A stretch of 41,486 nucleotides of DNA, from assembly GCF_009696575.1 (NCBI RefSeq), contig NZ_VULQ01000015.1, positions 1 through 41,486 on the forward strand, in the 5' to 3' direction. Shown here piece by piece: positions 25,515 to 33,805 of the stretch. Source of the stretch: Anaerococcus porci (GTDB lineage: Bacteria > Bacillota > Clostridia > Tissierellales > Peptoniphilaceae). Position 1 is the first letter of the stretch; the number at the start of each line of letters is the position of its first letter. The notes under the pieces are model-generated. The model searched no databases and was not told the origin of the DNA. It saw only the letters and a program-made list of their open reading frames with translations. Made by a program: the position numbers and the translations under genes.

Positions 25515-27853
25515 ATTTTGCTTTCTCCTATCGTTTCTACAAGAGAGTCTACAGTTTGTTTTTTACTTTCTTTAAACACTTCAAGTCCGTAATTTCTTAT
25601 GGTCCTACTTGTAATCTCTCCTATAGAAAATATCTTTGTATCCTTAAGTGAATCTTTTCCATAGAGTTTTATAAAATTGTTGACAGTTGATGATGATGTA
25701 AAAATTATGGCATCAAAATCAAGATCAACATCTTTTATTTTTTTTGCTACTAGGTTATCATAAATTACCATCTCGTCCAAATCAGCTATTTCTCTCAGCT
25801 TATCTATAATCTTTGCTCTAGATAGGTTTGAGTGTGGAAAAAATATCCTATCATCTTTATTCACCCTTTTTTTCATCTCTTCTACTAAATTTTCTCCAAG
25901 AAAAGATTTCGGAATAATTTCTACTTTAAGATGGTAGTTTTCTATCTCTTTTTTAGTTTTTTCACCTATTGCACAAATCTTAACTTGACCGAGTCTTCTT
26001 ATATCATGTTTACAAGTTAATCTTTTAAAAAATATTTTTACAGCATTTACAGATGTAAATAGCAAATAGTCATAGGAAAACTCGTTTATTTTCTCATCAA
26101 GCTTATCTAAGTTTATAGGTTTTATCTTTATAGTTGGAATTATGATTGTTCTAAAACCTAGTTTTTCAAACGTTTCCCTATCTTTTATCCCTGATTCATA
26201 GTCACGAGTTAGGGCGATTTTTTTACCAAAATGAACTTTTTTTTCAAAGTAATTTAAACTCTCCCTAAGTCCAACTGTATCTGAAATTACTATAAGGGCT
26301 GGTCTTTTTATTTTTCCTAAGTCTATCTTATCAAGGCAATTTCCTATTGTTGATACATAGGTTTTTTGCTGATTTGATGAGCCCATTGATATTATAGCAA
26401 GCTTTTTTTTCATATCAATACCACCTTTTTTAAGCTCACCTAAAATGTTTGGAAGATTTTTAAGTCCCATATAAAAAACAAGAGTCCCTGGAAGTTTAGC
26501 AAATTTCTTGAAATCTTCTGAACTATCATTTTGCCTATGTCCTGTTATAAAAGATATAGATGTTGATATATTTCTATGACTTGCTGGGATTCCTGCAGTA
26601 TTAAGGCAAACTATACCTGATGTAAGACCAGGTATAGTTTCAAATTCAAGTCCATTTTCTTTAATGAAGATTGCCTCTTCTGACCCTCTTGCAAAAACAT
26701 AAGGATCTCCTCCCTTAAGTCTTACTACTTTTTTTCCTTCCTTTGCCTTAGCCACCATAAGTTCATTTATCTTATCTTGACTTAATATATGCTCTCCCAT
26801 AGACTTTCCAACATAGTAAAGTTCTTTATTTCTATAAGGGTCAAGAATTGTTTGATTTAATAACCTATCATATATTATGACATCAGAATCATCTAAAGCC
26901 TTTTTACAAGCTATAGTAATATTATCTCTTGAGCCAATTCCAGCTCCTGCAATAATGATTTTTTTATAGTGGGCCTTTTTCAAATTTCTTGCAAGTTTTT
27001 TCCCAAGATTAATTCTTTGATCAATTTTTCCGGAAATTTCCCTATAAAATATTTTACCTTCTCTATCATAGGCCATAGATCCAGTAAGTTTTATATTGTC
27101 ACCATCAATTTCAGTAAAAATCCCCATAGGGGTTGAACAATCTGCACCAAGCTCCTCTTGAAATGCTCTTTCAGTCTCCATCCTTACAAGAGTATTAAAG
27201 TCTGAGTACTTTTTAAATATTTGAAAAATATCCCTATCTTCTTTTCTAATCTCAATACCCAAAATACCTTGGCAGACTGAGGGAGTAAAAATTTTAGGAT
27301 CAAGGTCAAAATTTATAAGATGAGTTAAATTTGACCTAATAAGACCAGCTTTTGCAAGGATTATCCCATCAAGATTTTCATCTTCTATCTTTTTTATCCT
27401 TGTTTCTACATTCCCCCTTATTGGCTTAAAATCTATGTTAGAAAAATAATTTATCCCCTGACATGTTCTCCTATTTGATCCTGTCCCAACCAGAGTATTT
27501 TCCATATCATCCATACTTTTAATAAAGTCACGACCTACAAAAGAATCCCTTGGATCTTCTGCCTTTAAAGGTGGAGCAAAAATCAGCCTATCATCAATTC
27601 TAGATGGCATATCTTTTAGAGAATGAACTGCTATGTCAATTTCTTTTTCAAGAAGAGCCTTTTCAATCTCTTTTACAAAAACTCCCTTAGAATTAATCTC
27701 ATCTATTCTTCTATCTTGAATCCTATCTCCCTTGGTTGAAATCTTTACAATTTTAGTGGAGATTCCTTCCAAATCTAAAATCTCCTTAATAATGTTGGTC
27801 TGTTTTATAGCAAGATTACTTGCCCTAGTCCCAATCTTTATTACTCTATTCAT
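25511..27853 (-). CDS. hemC-cobA-hemD: HemC-CobA-HemD triple fusion: hydroxymethylbilane synthase / uroporphyrinogen-III methyltransferase / uroporphyrinogen-III synthase
   Basis: 780 aa, one uninterrupted frame with three enzymes. Residues 1 to about 295 are HemC: 'GTRASNLAIKQTN', Asp81 in 'HSLKDMP', and Cys239 in 'GADCSTPMG' for the dipyrromethane cofactor. About 296-540 is a SUMT/CobA methyltransferase: 'IIAGAGIGSRDNITI', 'VRLKGGDPYVFARGSEE', 'PGLTSGIVCLNTAGIPASHR'. About 543-780 is HemD: 'GKKIALTRDYESG', 'YLLFTSVNAVKIFF', 'AIIFTSSSTVNNFI'. The three steps are consecutive, from porphobilinogen to precorrin-2. No sign of frameshift between domains. The C-terminal end overlaps hemB, and the start overlaps the precorrin-2 dehydrogenase gene by 8 bases. 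Confidence 0.93.
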   Translation of the reverse strand: MNRVIKIGTRASNLAIKQTNIIKEILDLEGISTKIVKISTKGDRIQDRRIDEINSKGVFVKEIEKALLEKEIDIAVHSLKDMPSRIDDRLIFAPPLKAEDPRDSFVGRDFIKSMDDMENTLVGTGSNRRTCQGINYFSNIDFKPIRGNVETRIKKIEDENLDGIILAKAGLIRSNLTHLINFDLDPKIFTPSVCQGILGIEIRKEDRDIFQIFKKYSDFNTLVRMETERAFQEELGADCSTPMGIFTEIDGDNIKLTGSMAYDREGKIFYREISGKIDQRINLGKKLARNLKKAHYKKIIIAGAGIGSRDNITIACKKALDDSDVIIYDRLLNQTILDPYRNKELYYVGKSMGEHILSQDKINELMVAKAKEGKKVVRLKGGDPYVFARGSEEAIFIKENGLEFETIPGLTSGIVCLNTAGIPASHRNISTSISFITGHRQNDSSEDFKKFAKLPGTLVFYMGLKNLPNILGELKKGGIDMKKKLAIISMGSSNQQKTYVSTIGNCLDKIDLGKIKRPALIVISDTVGLRESLNYFEKKVHFGKKIALTRDYESGIKDRETFEKLGFRTIIIPTIKIKPINLDKLDEKINEFSYDYLLFTSVNAVKIFFKRLTCKHDIRRLGQVKICAIGEKTKKEIENYHLKVEIIPKSFLGENLVEEMKKRVNKDDRIFFPHSNLSRAKIIDKLREIADLDEMVIYDNLVAKKIKDVDLDFDAIIFTSSSTVNNFIKLYGKDSLKDTKIFSIGEITSRTIRNYGLEVFKESKKQTVDSLVETIGESKI

Positions 27854-28445
27854 CTAAACTCTCCAAATACTTATCCAAGAATTTTCTATCTTTTCTATAA
27901 AGATCTTGTAAAAATCCCCTACTATTGACTCCCTTAACCTTAAGTTTATCCCTAATATTAATAATTAGAGAAATTTTTTCCATATCAAGCCCGTCAAGGT
28001 ACTTTTTTATATCATCTCCAATCATCTTTGATAAAAATGGTAGCTTTCCATTGGTTGAAATAGAAATATCTATAAAATCTTTTTTAATATTATTTCTTAA
28101 ATAAAAGTCGCTATCAGAAGAATTTGTTAAATCTAGGACCCAAAGATTTCTATCTTGGGCTTTTTTAAAAAGTTTTTTGTTCAAAACTTCATCTCCACTT
28201 GCCAAAAATACAAAATCACATGAAGGAAAGATGAAATTTTCATCAAATTCTCCTATATTTATTACAAATCTTTCTGGGTATGTTTCACTTAAGAGCTTAA
28301 TATTCTCATTTATATCCTTAGCAAAAACAAGAAAGTCAAAGTTTCCCTTTAAAAGAGACCTAATCTTTCTAAAGGCAATCTTACCTGCTCCTAAAAATAG
28401 GCATATCTTATCCTTAGAATCAATAGAAATTGGAAAATATCTCAT
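27846..28445 (-). CDS. sirC: Precorrin-2 dehydrogenase (siroheme synthase N-terminal domain)
   Basis: 199 aa, like CysG N-terminal domain / Met8p / YlnF. The NAD-binding start is 'ICLFLGAGKIAFRKIRSLL' (14-32) and the conserved 'ISTNGKLPFLSK' is at 129-140. It oxidises precorrin-2 to sirohydrochlorin. In CysG and Met8p a key Asp lies in the segment equivalent to 'LDLTNSSDSDFYL' (104-116). My hand alignment places Asn108 there, so chelatase activity may be lost. No separate ferrochelatase gene (sirB/cbiX/cbiK) is visible in the window. Overlaps hemA by 4 bases. Confidence 0.87.
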   Translation of the reverse strand: MRYFPISIDSKDKICLFLGAGKIAFRKIRSLLKGNFDFLVFAKDINENIKLLSETYPERFVINIGEFDENFIFPSCDFVFLASGDEVLNKKLFKKAQDRNLWVLDLTNSSDSDFYLRNNIKKDFIDISISTNGKLPFLSKMIGDDIKKYLDGLDMEKISLIINIRDKLKVKGVNSRGFLQDLYRKDRKFLDKYLESLDE

Positions 28446-29668
28446 TTTTTATACACCTTTGTCAAAATTTTTAAAGCACTATCAAAATCTTCATAATAGT
28501 TTTCCTTAAGACTTAAAATAGGCTCTCTTGCGACCTTTTTTAAGGCATTTCTTACAGCCTTATCAACCTTAATCTTTTGAGCAGTAGTCATATCGGTCTT
28601 TCTAAAAATATAGTCTAAGGTCTTATCTGCCAATTCATCGCACCTTTCATTTAAAGATTTTAAAATATAGTCAATCTTAACTTCTTTCATCCACTTCAAA
28701 GTATCCTTTGCCTTGTCTTCTATCTCTGGAATATAAGAATTTAAAATATCCCTTCTTTTGTTCAAATTTTTCTTCGATATATCCTTAATAGAGTCTATGT
28801 CTTTTAAAAATACATTTTCTAAATCTCCAATACTCGGCTCACAGTCACGAGGTAGGGCCAAGTCAAATATGTAAACTTTCTTATCTATGTCCTTAAATTG
28901 ATTTTTCTTAAAAACAAGGTGGGGTGATGCAGTTGATGAAAAAATAAAATCCATATCCTTTATAGAATCTACTCTTTTTTCATAATCAATTATAGAAATC
29001 TCAGGATACTTTCTTTTAAACTCAAAAGACTTCTCCATATGCCAATTTGAAATATAAATATTTGCCCCAGTTTCTAAAAGGTTTTTAATAGTAAGCTCTC
29101 CAATTGATCCAATACCAACAACAAGGGCATTTTTATTAGATAGGTCCATAATCTCCCCAGCCTTTTTTACAGCTATATATGGTAAAGACAAGGGTATATG
29201 AGAAATATTTGAATCAGTTTTAATGTTTTTTGAAAGATTGATAGCTCTTCTAAAAATCTCACTTAAAATTTTTTTTGCATATCCTAAAGAAAGAGAAGTT
29301 TCAAATGAATCAGAAATTTGACCTAGAATTTGGTCTTCTCCTACAATTAACGAATCAAGACCTGCTGCAAGTCTAAATAAATGATTTATAGCTACAAAAT
29401 CTTTCCTGAAAGTAATAAATTCAGAAAGTCCTCTAAGCTTAAAAAAGTCTTCAAAAAAGCTTATAGCAAAGTTCCTGTCAACAATATTTCTCTGACTTAC
29501 AAGAAAAATCTCTGACCTATTGCAGGTTGAAAGAATCAAGACCTCCTCCATACCCTTATTTTCTAAAATTTCACTTGCATCAATAATCTCAGAGTCCCTA
29601 AAGTGAACCTTCTCACGAATTTCTATATCTGCTTTGTGGTGATTTAGACCAAAAGAATAAAAAAACAA
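28442..29668 (-). CDS. hemA: Glutamyl-tRNA reductase
   Basis: 408 aa. The catalytic Cys49 is in 'ILSTCNRSEIF', followed by 'LAAGLDSLIVGEDQILGQI' and the NADPH domain 'NALVVGIGSIGELTIKNLL'. A helical dimerisation tail ends the protein. It reduces glutamyl-tRNA to glutamate-1-semialdehyde. The start is TTG at 29668, supported by AAGGAGGG 6 bases upstream and by the family N-terminus (MFFYSFGLNHHKADIEIREK). First gene of the five-gene operon. Confidence 0.95.
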   Translation of the reverse strand: MFFYSFGLNHHKADIEIREKVHFRDSEIIDASEILENKGMEEVLILSTCNRSEIFLVSQRNIVDRNFAISFFEDFFKLRGLSEFITFRKDFVAINHLFRLAAGLDSLIVGEDQILGQISDSFETSLSLGYAKKILSEIFRRAINLSKNIKTDSNISHIPLSLPYIAVKKAGEIMDLSNKNALVVGIGSIGELTIKNLLETGANIYISNWHMEKSFEFKRKYPEISIIDYEKRVDSIKDMDFIFSSTASPHLVFKKNQFKDIDKKVYIFDLALPRDCEPSIGDLENVFLKDIDSIKDISKKNLNKRRDILNSYIPEIEDKAKDTLKWMKEVKIDYILKSLNERCDELADKTLDYIFRKTDMTTAQKIKVDKAVRNALKKVAREPILSLKENYYEDFDSALKILTKVYKK

Positions 29669-29680
29669 TAAAATCCCTCC

Positions 29681-29728
29681 TTATTACTGATATTATTATC
29701 AGCATTATTACTGATATTATTATTATAG
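29681..29728 (-). promoter_or_regulatory. hemA promoter -10 with tandem operator-like repeats
   Basis: A 19-base unit (TTATTACTGATATTATTAT) occurs at 29681-29699 and again exactly at 29705-29723, period 24. The first unit forms the palindrome CTGATA-TTAT-TATCAG (29687-29702). The second overlaps a perfect minus-strand -10 TATAAT (29722-29727). The -35 is poor (T-rich), suggesting need for an activator or a weak core promoter. The layout fits a dimeric repressor binding at two sites. Confidence 0.6.
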
Positions 29729-29745
29729 CATTAAAAATGATAAAC

Positions 29746-29770
29746 AAAAAAAGCCCGCCGTAAGCGAGCT
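29746..29770 (-). terminator. Rho-independent terminator upstream of hemA
   Basis: On the minus strand AGCTCGC-TTACG-GCGGGCT followed by TTTTTTT. It is the GC-richest spot in this gap. It lies 400 bases past the ROK gene, so it either ends a long 3' region, a small RNA, or a hemA leader. Confidence 0.8.
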
Positions 29771-29884
29771 AGGAAAGAGCCAATATAAAGATATAATTTT
29801 AATAATTTCGGGGATTAACTAAAGAAAGGCCCTTTTCAAAAAGTACAATAAATAAAAGTACTTCTTGCTATAAATTCTATCATA
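29771..29884 (-). ncRNA. Possible structured RNA (unassigned) ending at the terminator upstream of hemA
   Basis: Upstream of the terminator, GAAAAGGGCC (minus strand, 29837-29828) can pair with GGCTCTTTC (29781-29773) as a 9-bp stem with one bulged A and one G-U pair, closing a roughly 46-base AT-rich loop. A small GTAC/GTAC hairpin precedes it. A -10-like TATGAT is at 29884-29879 with no good -35. I do not recognise a known family (no T-box, cobalamin, 6S or SRP signature). This is weak, by eye only. The rest of the gap (29885-30185) is AT-rich and holds at most a 43-codon hydrophobic frame without a start (29959-30090). Confidence 0.3.
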
Positions 29885-30185
29885 GCAAAGTAAAAAAGTA
29901 AATAACTTTAATAATTTTTTTTAAAATAAAATCTTAATAAATTTTAACAAATCAATCATCAAAAAATAGCATCAATCCAAAAAGTTTCACTAAAATTAAA
30001 ATAACTTATTATTAAAGCAGAAAAACTTATTGAGCATATTATCCCAGTAATACCTGCGTTTATTAATAATGATTGTGCTTTTATTGAAGTTTAAAGCAAA
30101 GTTTTTAAAGCATTGAAAAACTAACAATTAATCAATCTTATCAATATTATGAAATCGGCATAACACCTTAATTTTTAAGCCTTAT

Positions 30186-31037
30186 CTACAAAGACTTCGC
30201 CAATAAATACCCACCTATAAGGGCTGAATCATTTCCAAGCTTTGGCTTTACTATATATTTTTCGCTTGTCTTTACTTCTACGTAATCGCCTTTTATTTTG
30301 TCAAATTCTTCTCTTATTAGCTCTATAAAGCCTTCTTTGTTTATAAGTCCACCACCTATTATTACAACTTCTGGTCTAAGTACTAAAGTATAGGTGTAGA
30401 TTGCTTTGGCTATGTAGTTTGCTGCTATTTTAAATGGTTTTTCTTTAAGGTCTGCATCTTTTGGGTTTTTACCTAGTCTCTTGTTTATGCTTGGCCCTGA
30501 TGCAAGTCCTTCTAGGCAATTTTTATGGTAGGTACAGCTTGATTTGAAATCATCATCTTTTAATCTTTCTACACTTATATGTCCCATTTCTGGATGAGAG
30601 TATCCATTTAAAAGTTTTCCGTCTTGGACATATGCTCCTCCTATTCCTGTACCAACGGTAAGATATAAACTTGAGTTAGTATCTAATCCAGCTCCCTTTT
30701 GACTTTCTCCTATCAAAGATAGTCCTACATCTGTTACTAGTCCTATCTTCTCACATACTTCTTTTTTGAGATTTTCTAAAAGATTAAAGTCAACCCATAG
30801 TTTTTTTGGGGTATTTTGTATATGGCCATAAGTTTTTGATTTCTCATTTAAGTCTATTGGTCCAAATGCTCCAACTCCTGCTTTTTCTACTGGATTTTTC
30901 TTAAAAAATTCTCCTATTTTTTTAAGATTATTAGTAGGATTTCCTGTATCAATCCAAATATCAGAAGTCATCTTTCCATTCTCATCAAATGCAGCACACT
31001 TTATCTTGGTTCCACCAAATTCTATTGATCCATACAT
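30186..31037 (-). CDS. ROK family sugar kinase, probable fructokinase
   Basis: 283 aa. N-terminal phosphate-binding 'GSIEFGGTKIKCAAFD', 'GAFGPIDL' (typical of ROK fructokinases), 'LTVGTGIGGAYVQDGKLLNG', and the ROK zinc/substrate region 'GHISVERLKDDDFKSSCTYH' followed by 'KNCLEGLASGPSI'. It phosphorylates a hexose using ATP. The family resemblance is to ScrK/GmuE-type fructokinases, though glucose or mannose cannot be ruled out. It starts one base after the S41 peptidase gene and ends the tsa operon. Confidence 0.88.
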   Translation of the reverse strand: MYGSIEFGGTKIKCAAFDENGKMTSDIWIDTGNPTNNLKKIGEFFKKNPVEKAGVGAFGPIDLNEKSKTYGHIQNTPKKLWVDFNLLENLKKEVCEKIGLVTDVGLSLIGESQKGAGLDTNSSLYLTVGTGIGGAYVQDGKLLNGYSHPEMGHISVERLKDDDFKSSCTYHKNCLEGLASGPSINKRLGKNPKDADLKEKPFKIAANYIAKAIYTYTLVLRPEVVIIGGGLINKEGFIELIREEFDKIKGDYVEVKTSEKYIVKPKLGNDSALIGGYLLAKSL

Positions 31038-31038
31038 A

Positions 31039-32433
31039 TTAGTTACCTATATTTTCTTCCTTCTTTATAAATTCTAATGACTCATTGAAACTTTCTGCTT
31101 TTATATCAGGCTCAGTCTTACTTTCTTCATTTATGCTTCCATCTGGGGCATATCCTAAAGTATTTGTGTAGGTAAATACAAGACCTGAGTTTGGCATGAC
31201 ATCATTTATAATCCCTAAGGTTATTCCATCTCCACCTGTTTTTTCTCCAATAATACTTGCTATATGAGTATTTTTGCAAAAATTTGCAAGCCCTTCTGCT
31301 GCCGAATATACTCCCTTATTTACCAAAAGATATAATTTTCCCTTAAATTTAACTCCCTCTAATGGTATAACTTCCACCCTATCTTTGCTATAGTAAGTAA
31401 AGTCTTTTAAATCTTCCTTATGTTTAATATTCATTTTTTCAAGATTTATATTTGAAATATTTTCAAATACTACTCCTTCACTTTCTAAAAGCATTCTAGA
31501 TCTCATTCCATCTTTAAAGAACATATGATTGTCTAAGCTTACTTTTTTATTTATAAGTCTTGGGAGAAGATAGTTTTTCCAATATTCTATATTTCCACCA
31601 GAATTATCTCTTATATCTATGACAATAGCTTTGAGGTCTGGATTATCATTGAGGTATTTATCAATTGCATTCATATCATCATCTAGCTCATATTCTGCAA
31701 GCATCTCTTTTATCCTTATCATTCCTATGCCATTTGCTATATTTTCAATTCTTATATTGTCATTTTCATATATTAAATTTCCATCACTTCTTTTCCTATT
31801 TCCATCACTTAACTCACTTGACTGAAGTCCTTTTATATTGTACCTATCTCTTACAGATTCTTGGTTCATAGCCAAGAATTCATAGTACATGGAAGGATCT
31901 TTCCAAAAATGAGAGTAGTAGTCAAGGCTATCTTCTACATAGTTCTTGTCTGCTATGTTTGCATGGTCATTTTTCAAGTCTTTAACTATTTTTTTCATGG
32001 TTTTTATAAATTCATCGTCATTTTTACAAAACTTTATCTCATTTAAGTAGGAAGAGTAATTTGCTAAAAAATCGATACCATATTGTCTTTTAATTACACC
32101 AAAAAAAGGATAATTTTCCTTAATTTGCTTAAAAAAATAATTAAAGTCTTCTACCATTTCCTCTTGACTTAAGGCTTTTTTCTCCTTTTTATCTTCAAAG
32201 CTTAATTTTGCTGGTCCTTTAAGTTTCCTATACCAAGATAAATAATCTTCCATATTTTTAAATTTATTTAAATCATCTGGATTAAAATTAACTATCTCAT
32301 TTTTATCCTTATTTTCTTTTTGGATAAATGTTTCTCTTCTATTTTCAAGATAGGATATCCTTCTTTGGGCACAAGATGAAAAAATAATTAAAAAGCTTAA
32401 GACTAAAAGACTTAGTTTACTTCTTTTCTTCAT
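31039..32433 (-). CDS. S41 family peptidase lipoprotein
   Basis: 464 aa. Lipoprotein signal: positively charged start, hydrophobic core, then lipobox FSSC with Cys21, so it is membrane-anchored outside the cell. The C-terminal half is a peptidase S41 (tail-specific protease type) domain: 'LKAIVIDIRDNSGGNIEYW', 'KLYLLVNKGVYSAAEGLANFC' (Ser in VYSAAE is the expected nucleophile) and 'IGEKTGGDGITLG'. No PDZ domain is obvious between the N-terminal helical part and the S41 domain. Overlaps the upstream membrane-protein gene by 17 bases. Confidence 0.88.
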   Translation of the reverse strand: MKKRSKLSLLVLSFLIIFSSCAQRRISYLENRRETFIQKENKDKNEIVNFNPDDLNKFKNMEDYLSWYRKLKGPAKLSFEDKKEKKALSQEEMVEDFNYFFKQIKENYPFFGVIKRQYGIDFLANYSSYLNEIKFCKNDDEFIKTMKKIVKDLKNDHANIADKNYVEDSLDYYSHFWKDPSMYYEFLAMNQESVRDRYNIKGLQSSELSDGNRKRSDGNLIYENDNIRIENIANGIGMIRIKEMLAEYELDDDMNAIDKYLNDNPDLKAIVIDIRDNSGGNIEYWKNYLLPRLINKKVSLDNHMFFKDGMRSRMLLESEGVVFENISNINLEKMNIKHKEDLKDFTYYSKDRVEVIPLEGVKFKGKLYLLVNKGVYSAAEGLANFCKNTHIASIIGEKTGGDGITLGIINDVMPNSGLVFTYTNTLGYAPDGSINEESKTEPDIKAESFNESLEFIKKEENIGN

Positions 32434-32779
32434 TTAATCCTCCATTTATAACCCAATCTCTTTTTCCTATCTCCATTATAAATGGAAGAATACCTATAGG
32501 ATTAATGAGAGAAAAAATTATTATCATAAGTAATAAAAATGACAATTTCCTTCTTTCAAACCTTATAAGAGAGCTTGTATTGGCCCTGTGCCTGTTCATT
32601 AAATAAATACATCTTAAGGCCAAAAATACACCTCCTACAAGTTCGAGAACTTCTCTATAATAAAGACCAAAAGCAAAAACTGATATAGATGATAAAAAGT
32701 AAAGAAAGTACATTATTTTATTTTTTTTATTATAATTTCTCAGTTTTTGTGAAACTAGTTTTTTCTCATCTTTTTTCAT
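32417..32779 (-). CDS. Small hypothetical membrane protein
   Basis: 120 aa with three hydrophobic segments at about 22-42 ('IMYFLYFLSSISVFAFGLYY'), 46-60 ('LVGGVFLALRCIYLM') and 79-102 ('LSFLLLMIIIFSLINPIGIL'), charged ends and a Lys-rich N-terminus. No family recognised. It is co-transcribed between tsaD (15 bases away) and the S41 lipoprotein. Confidence 0.7.
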   Translation of the reverse strand: MKKDEKKLVSQKLRNYNKKNKIMYFLYFLSSISVFAFGLYYREVLELVGGVFLALRCIYLMNRHRANTSSLIRFERRKLSFLLLMIIIFSLINPIGILPFIMEIGKRDWVINGGLNEEKK

Positions 32780-32794
32780 ATCTATATTATAACA

Positions 32795-33805
32795 TTATAA
32801 ACCAAGGTTTGGATATACTTTCAAATAAGAGTCAGATCTTTCCCCTGCCTTGTAATTTAAATATCCTGCCATGGCAATCATGGCTGCATTATCTGTACAA
32901 AGGATTATATCTGGATTATAAAATCTGATATCTCTTTTGTCACATTCTTCTTTAAGTCTTTCCTTAAGTCTTGAGTTTGCAGCAACTCCACCTGAAACAG
33001 CCAAAGTTTTAAGACCTGTTTCATCAAGCAATCTCATAGATTTTGCTACTAAAACATCTACTACAGCTTCTTGGAAGCTTGCAGCGACATCCGCCTTATT
33101 TATTTCTTCATTTTTTTGGCTTTTTTGGTTTAAATAATTTAAAACTGAAGTCTTAAGTCCTGAAAACGAAAAATCATAGGAGTCTTTTTCAAGCATTACC
33201 CTTGGAAAGTCTATAGCTTCCTTATCTCCTTCTTTGGAAAGTTTATCAATCTTTGGTCCACCTGGATATCCAAGACCTATTGCCCTTGCCACCTTATCAT
33301 AAGACTCTCCAGCGGCATCATCTCTAGTTTGTCCTATTATTTCATAATCTGTATAATCATCAACTCTTACAAGATAAGTATGTCCTCCACTTACAACTAA
33401 AGATATAAAAGGAGGTTTTAATTTTTTATTTGAAAGATAGTTTGCACAAATATGACCTTGCATATGATTTGTTCCAATCATTGGAGTATTGGTTGAAAGA
33501 GAAAGGGCCTTGGCTGCAGAAATTCCAACCAAAAGTGAACCTATAAGACCTGGACCTTTGGTTACTGATATTAAATCTATATCATCATAAGAAAGTCCAG
33601 TATCCATAAGGGCCTTTTCTATAAGTGGATTTATAGCCTCAAGGTGCTTTCTTGATGCAATCTCTGGAACAACCCCTCCAAATATCTTGTGTATATCAAT
33701 TTGGGAAGATATTAAATTACATAAAACTTCCCTATCATTTTTTAAAATAGCTACAGAAGAATCATCACAAGAAGTTTCGATTCCCATTGTATAAAAGTCT
33801 TTCAT
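32795..33805 (-). CDS. tsaD: tRNA N6-adenosine threonylcarbamoyltransferase
   Basis: 336 aa Kae1/TsaD/YgjD protein. 'GIETSCDDSSVAI' opens the ASKHA fold, and iron-binding His114 and His118 lie in 'NHMQGHICANYL'. 'LVVSGGHTYLV' and 'LAVSGGVAANSRL' are further signatures. It transfers the threonylcarbamoyl group to A37 of ANN-decoding tRNAs, with TsaB and TsaE encoded in the same operon. TsaC (which makes the donor) is not in the window. Overlaps rimI by one base. Confidence 0.97.
   Translation of the reverse strand: MKDFYTMGIETSCDDSSVAILKNDREVLCNLISSQIDIHKIFGGVVPEIASRKHLEAINPLIEKALMDTGLSYDDIDLISVTKGPGLIGSLLVGISAAKALSLSTNTPMIGTNHMQGHICANYLSNKKLKPPFISLVVSGGHTYLVRVDDYTDYEIIGQTRDDAAGESYDKVARAIGLGYPGGPKIDKLSKEGDKEAIDFPRVMLEKDSYDFSFSGLKTSVLNYLNQKSQKNEEINKADVAASFQEAVVDVLVAKSMRLLDETGLKTLAVSGGVAANSRLKERLKEECDKRDIRFYNPDIILCTDNAAMIAMAGYLNYKAGERSDSYLKVYPNLGL

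Noticed and set aside
29681-29728. CRISPR-like or microsatellite repeat
   Set aside because: Only two units, AT-rich, located exactly at a promoter. A regulatory reading fits better.
29746-29884. T-box, cobalamin riboswitch, 6S or SRP RNA upstream of hemA
   Set aside because: None of the conserved boxes (T-box AGGGTGG, B12 box, SRP tetraloop) is present. Left as an unassigned candidate only.
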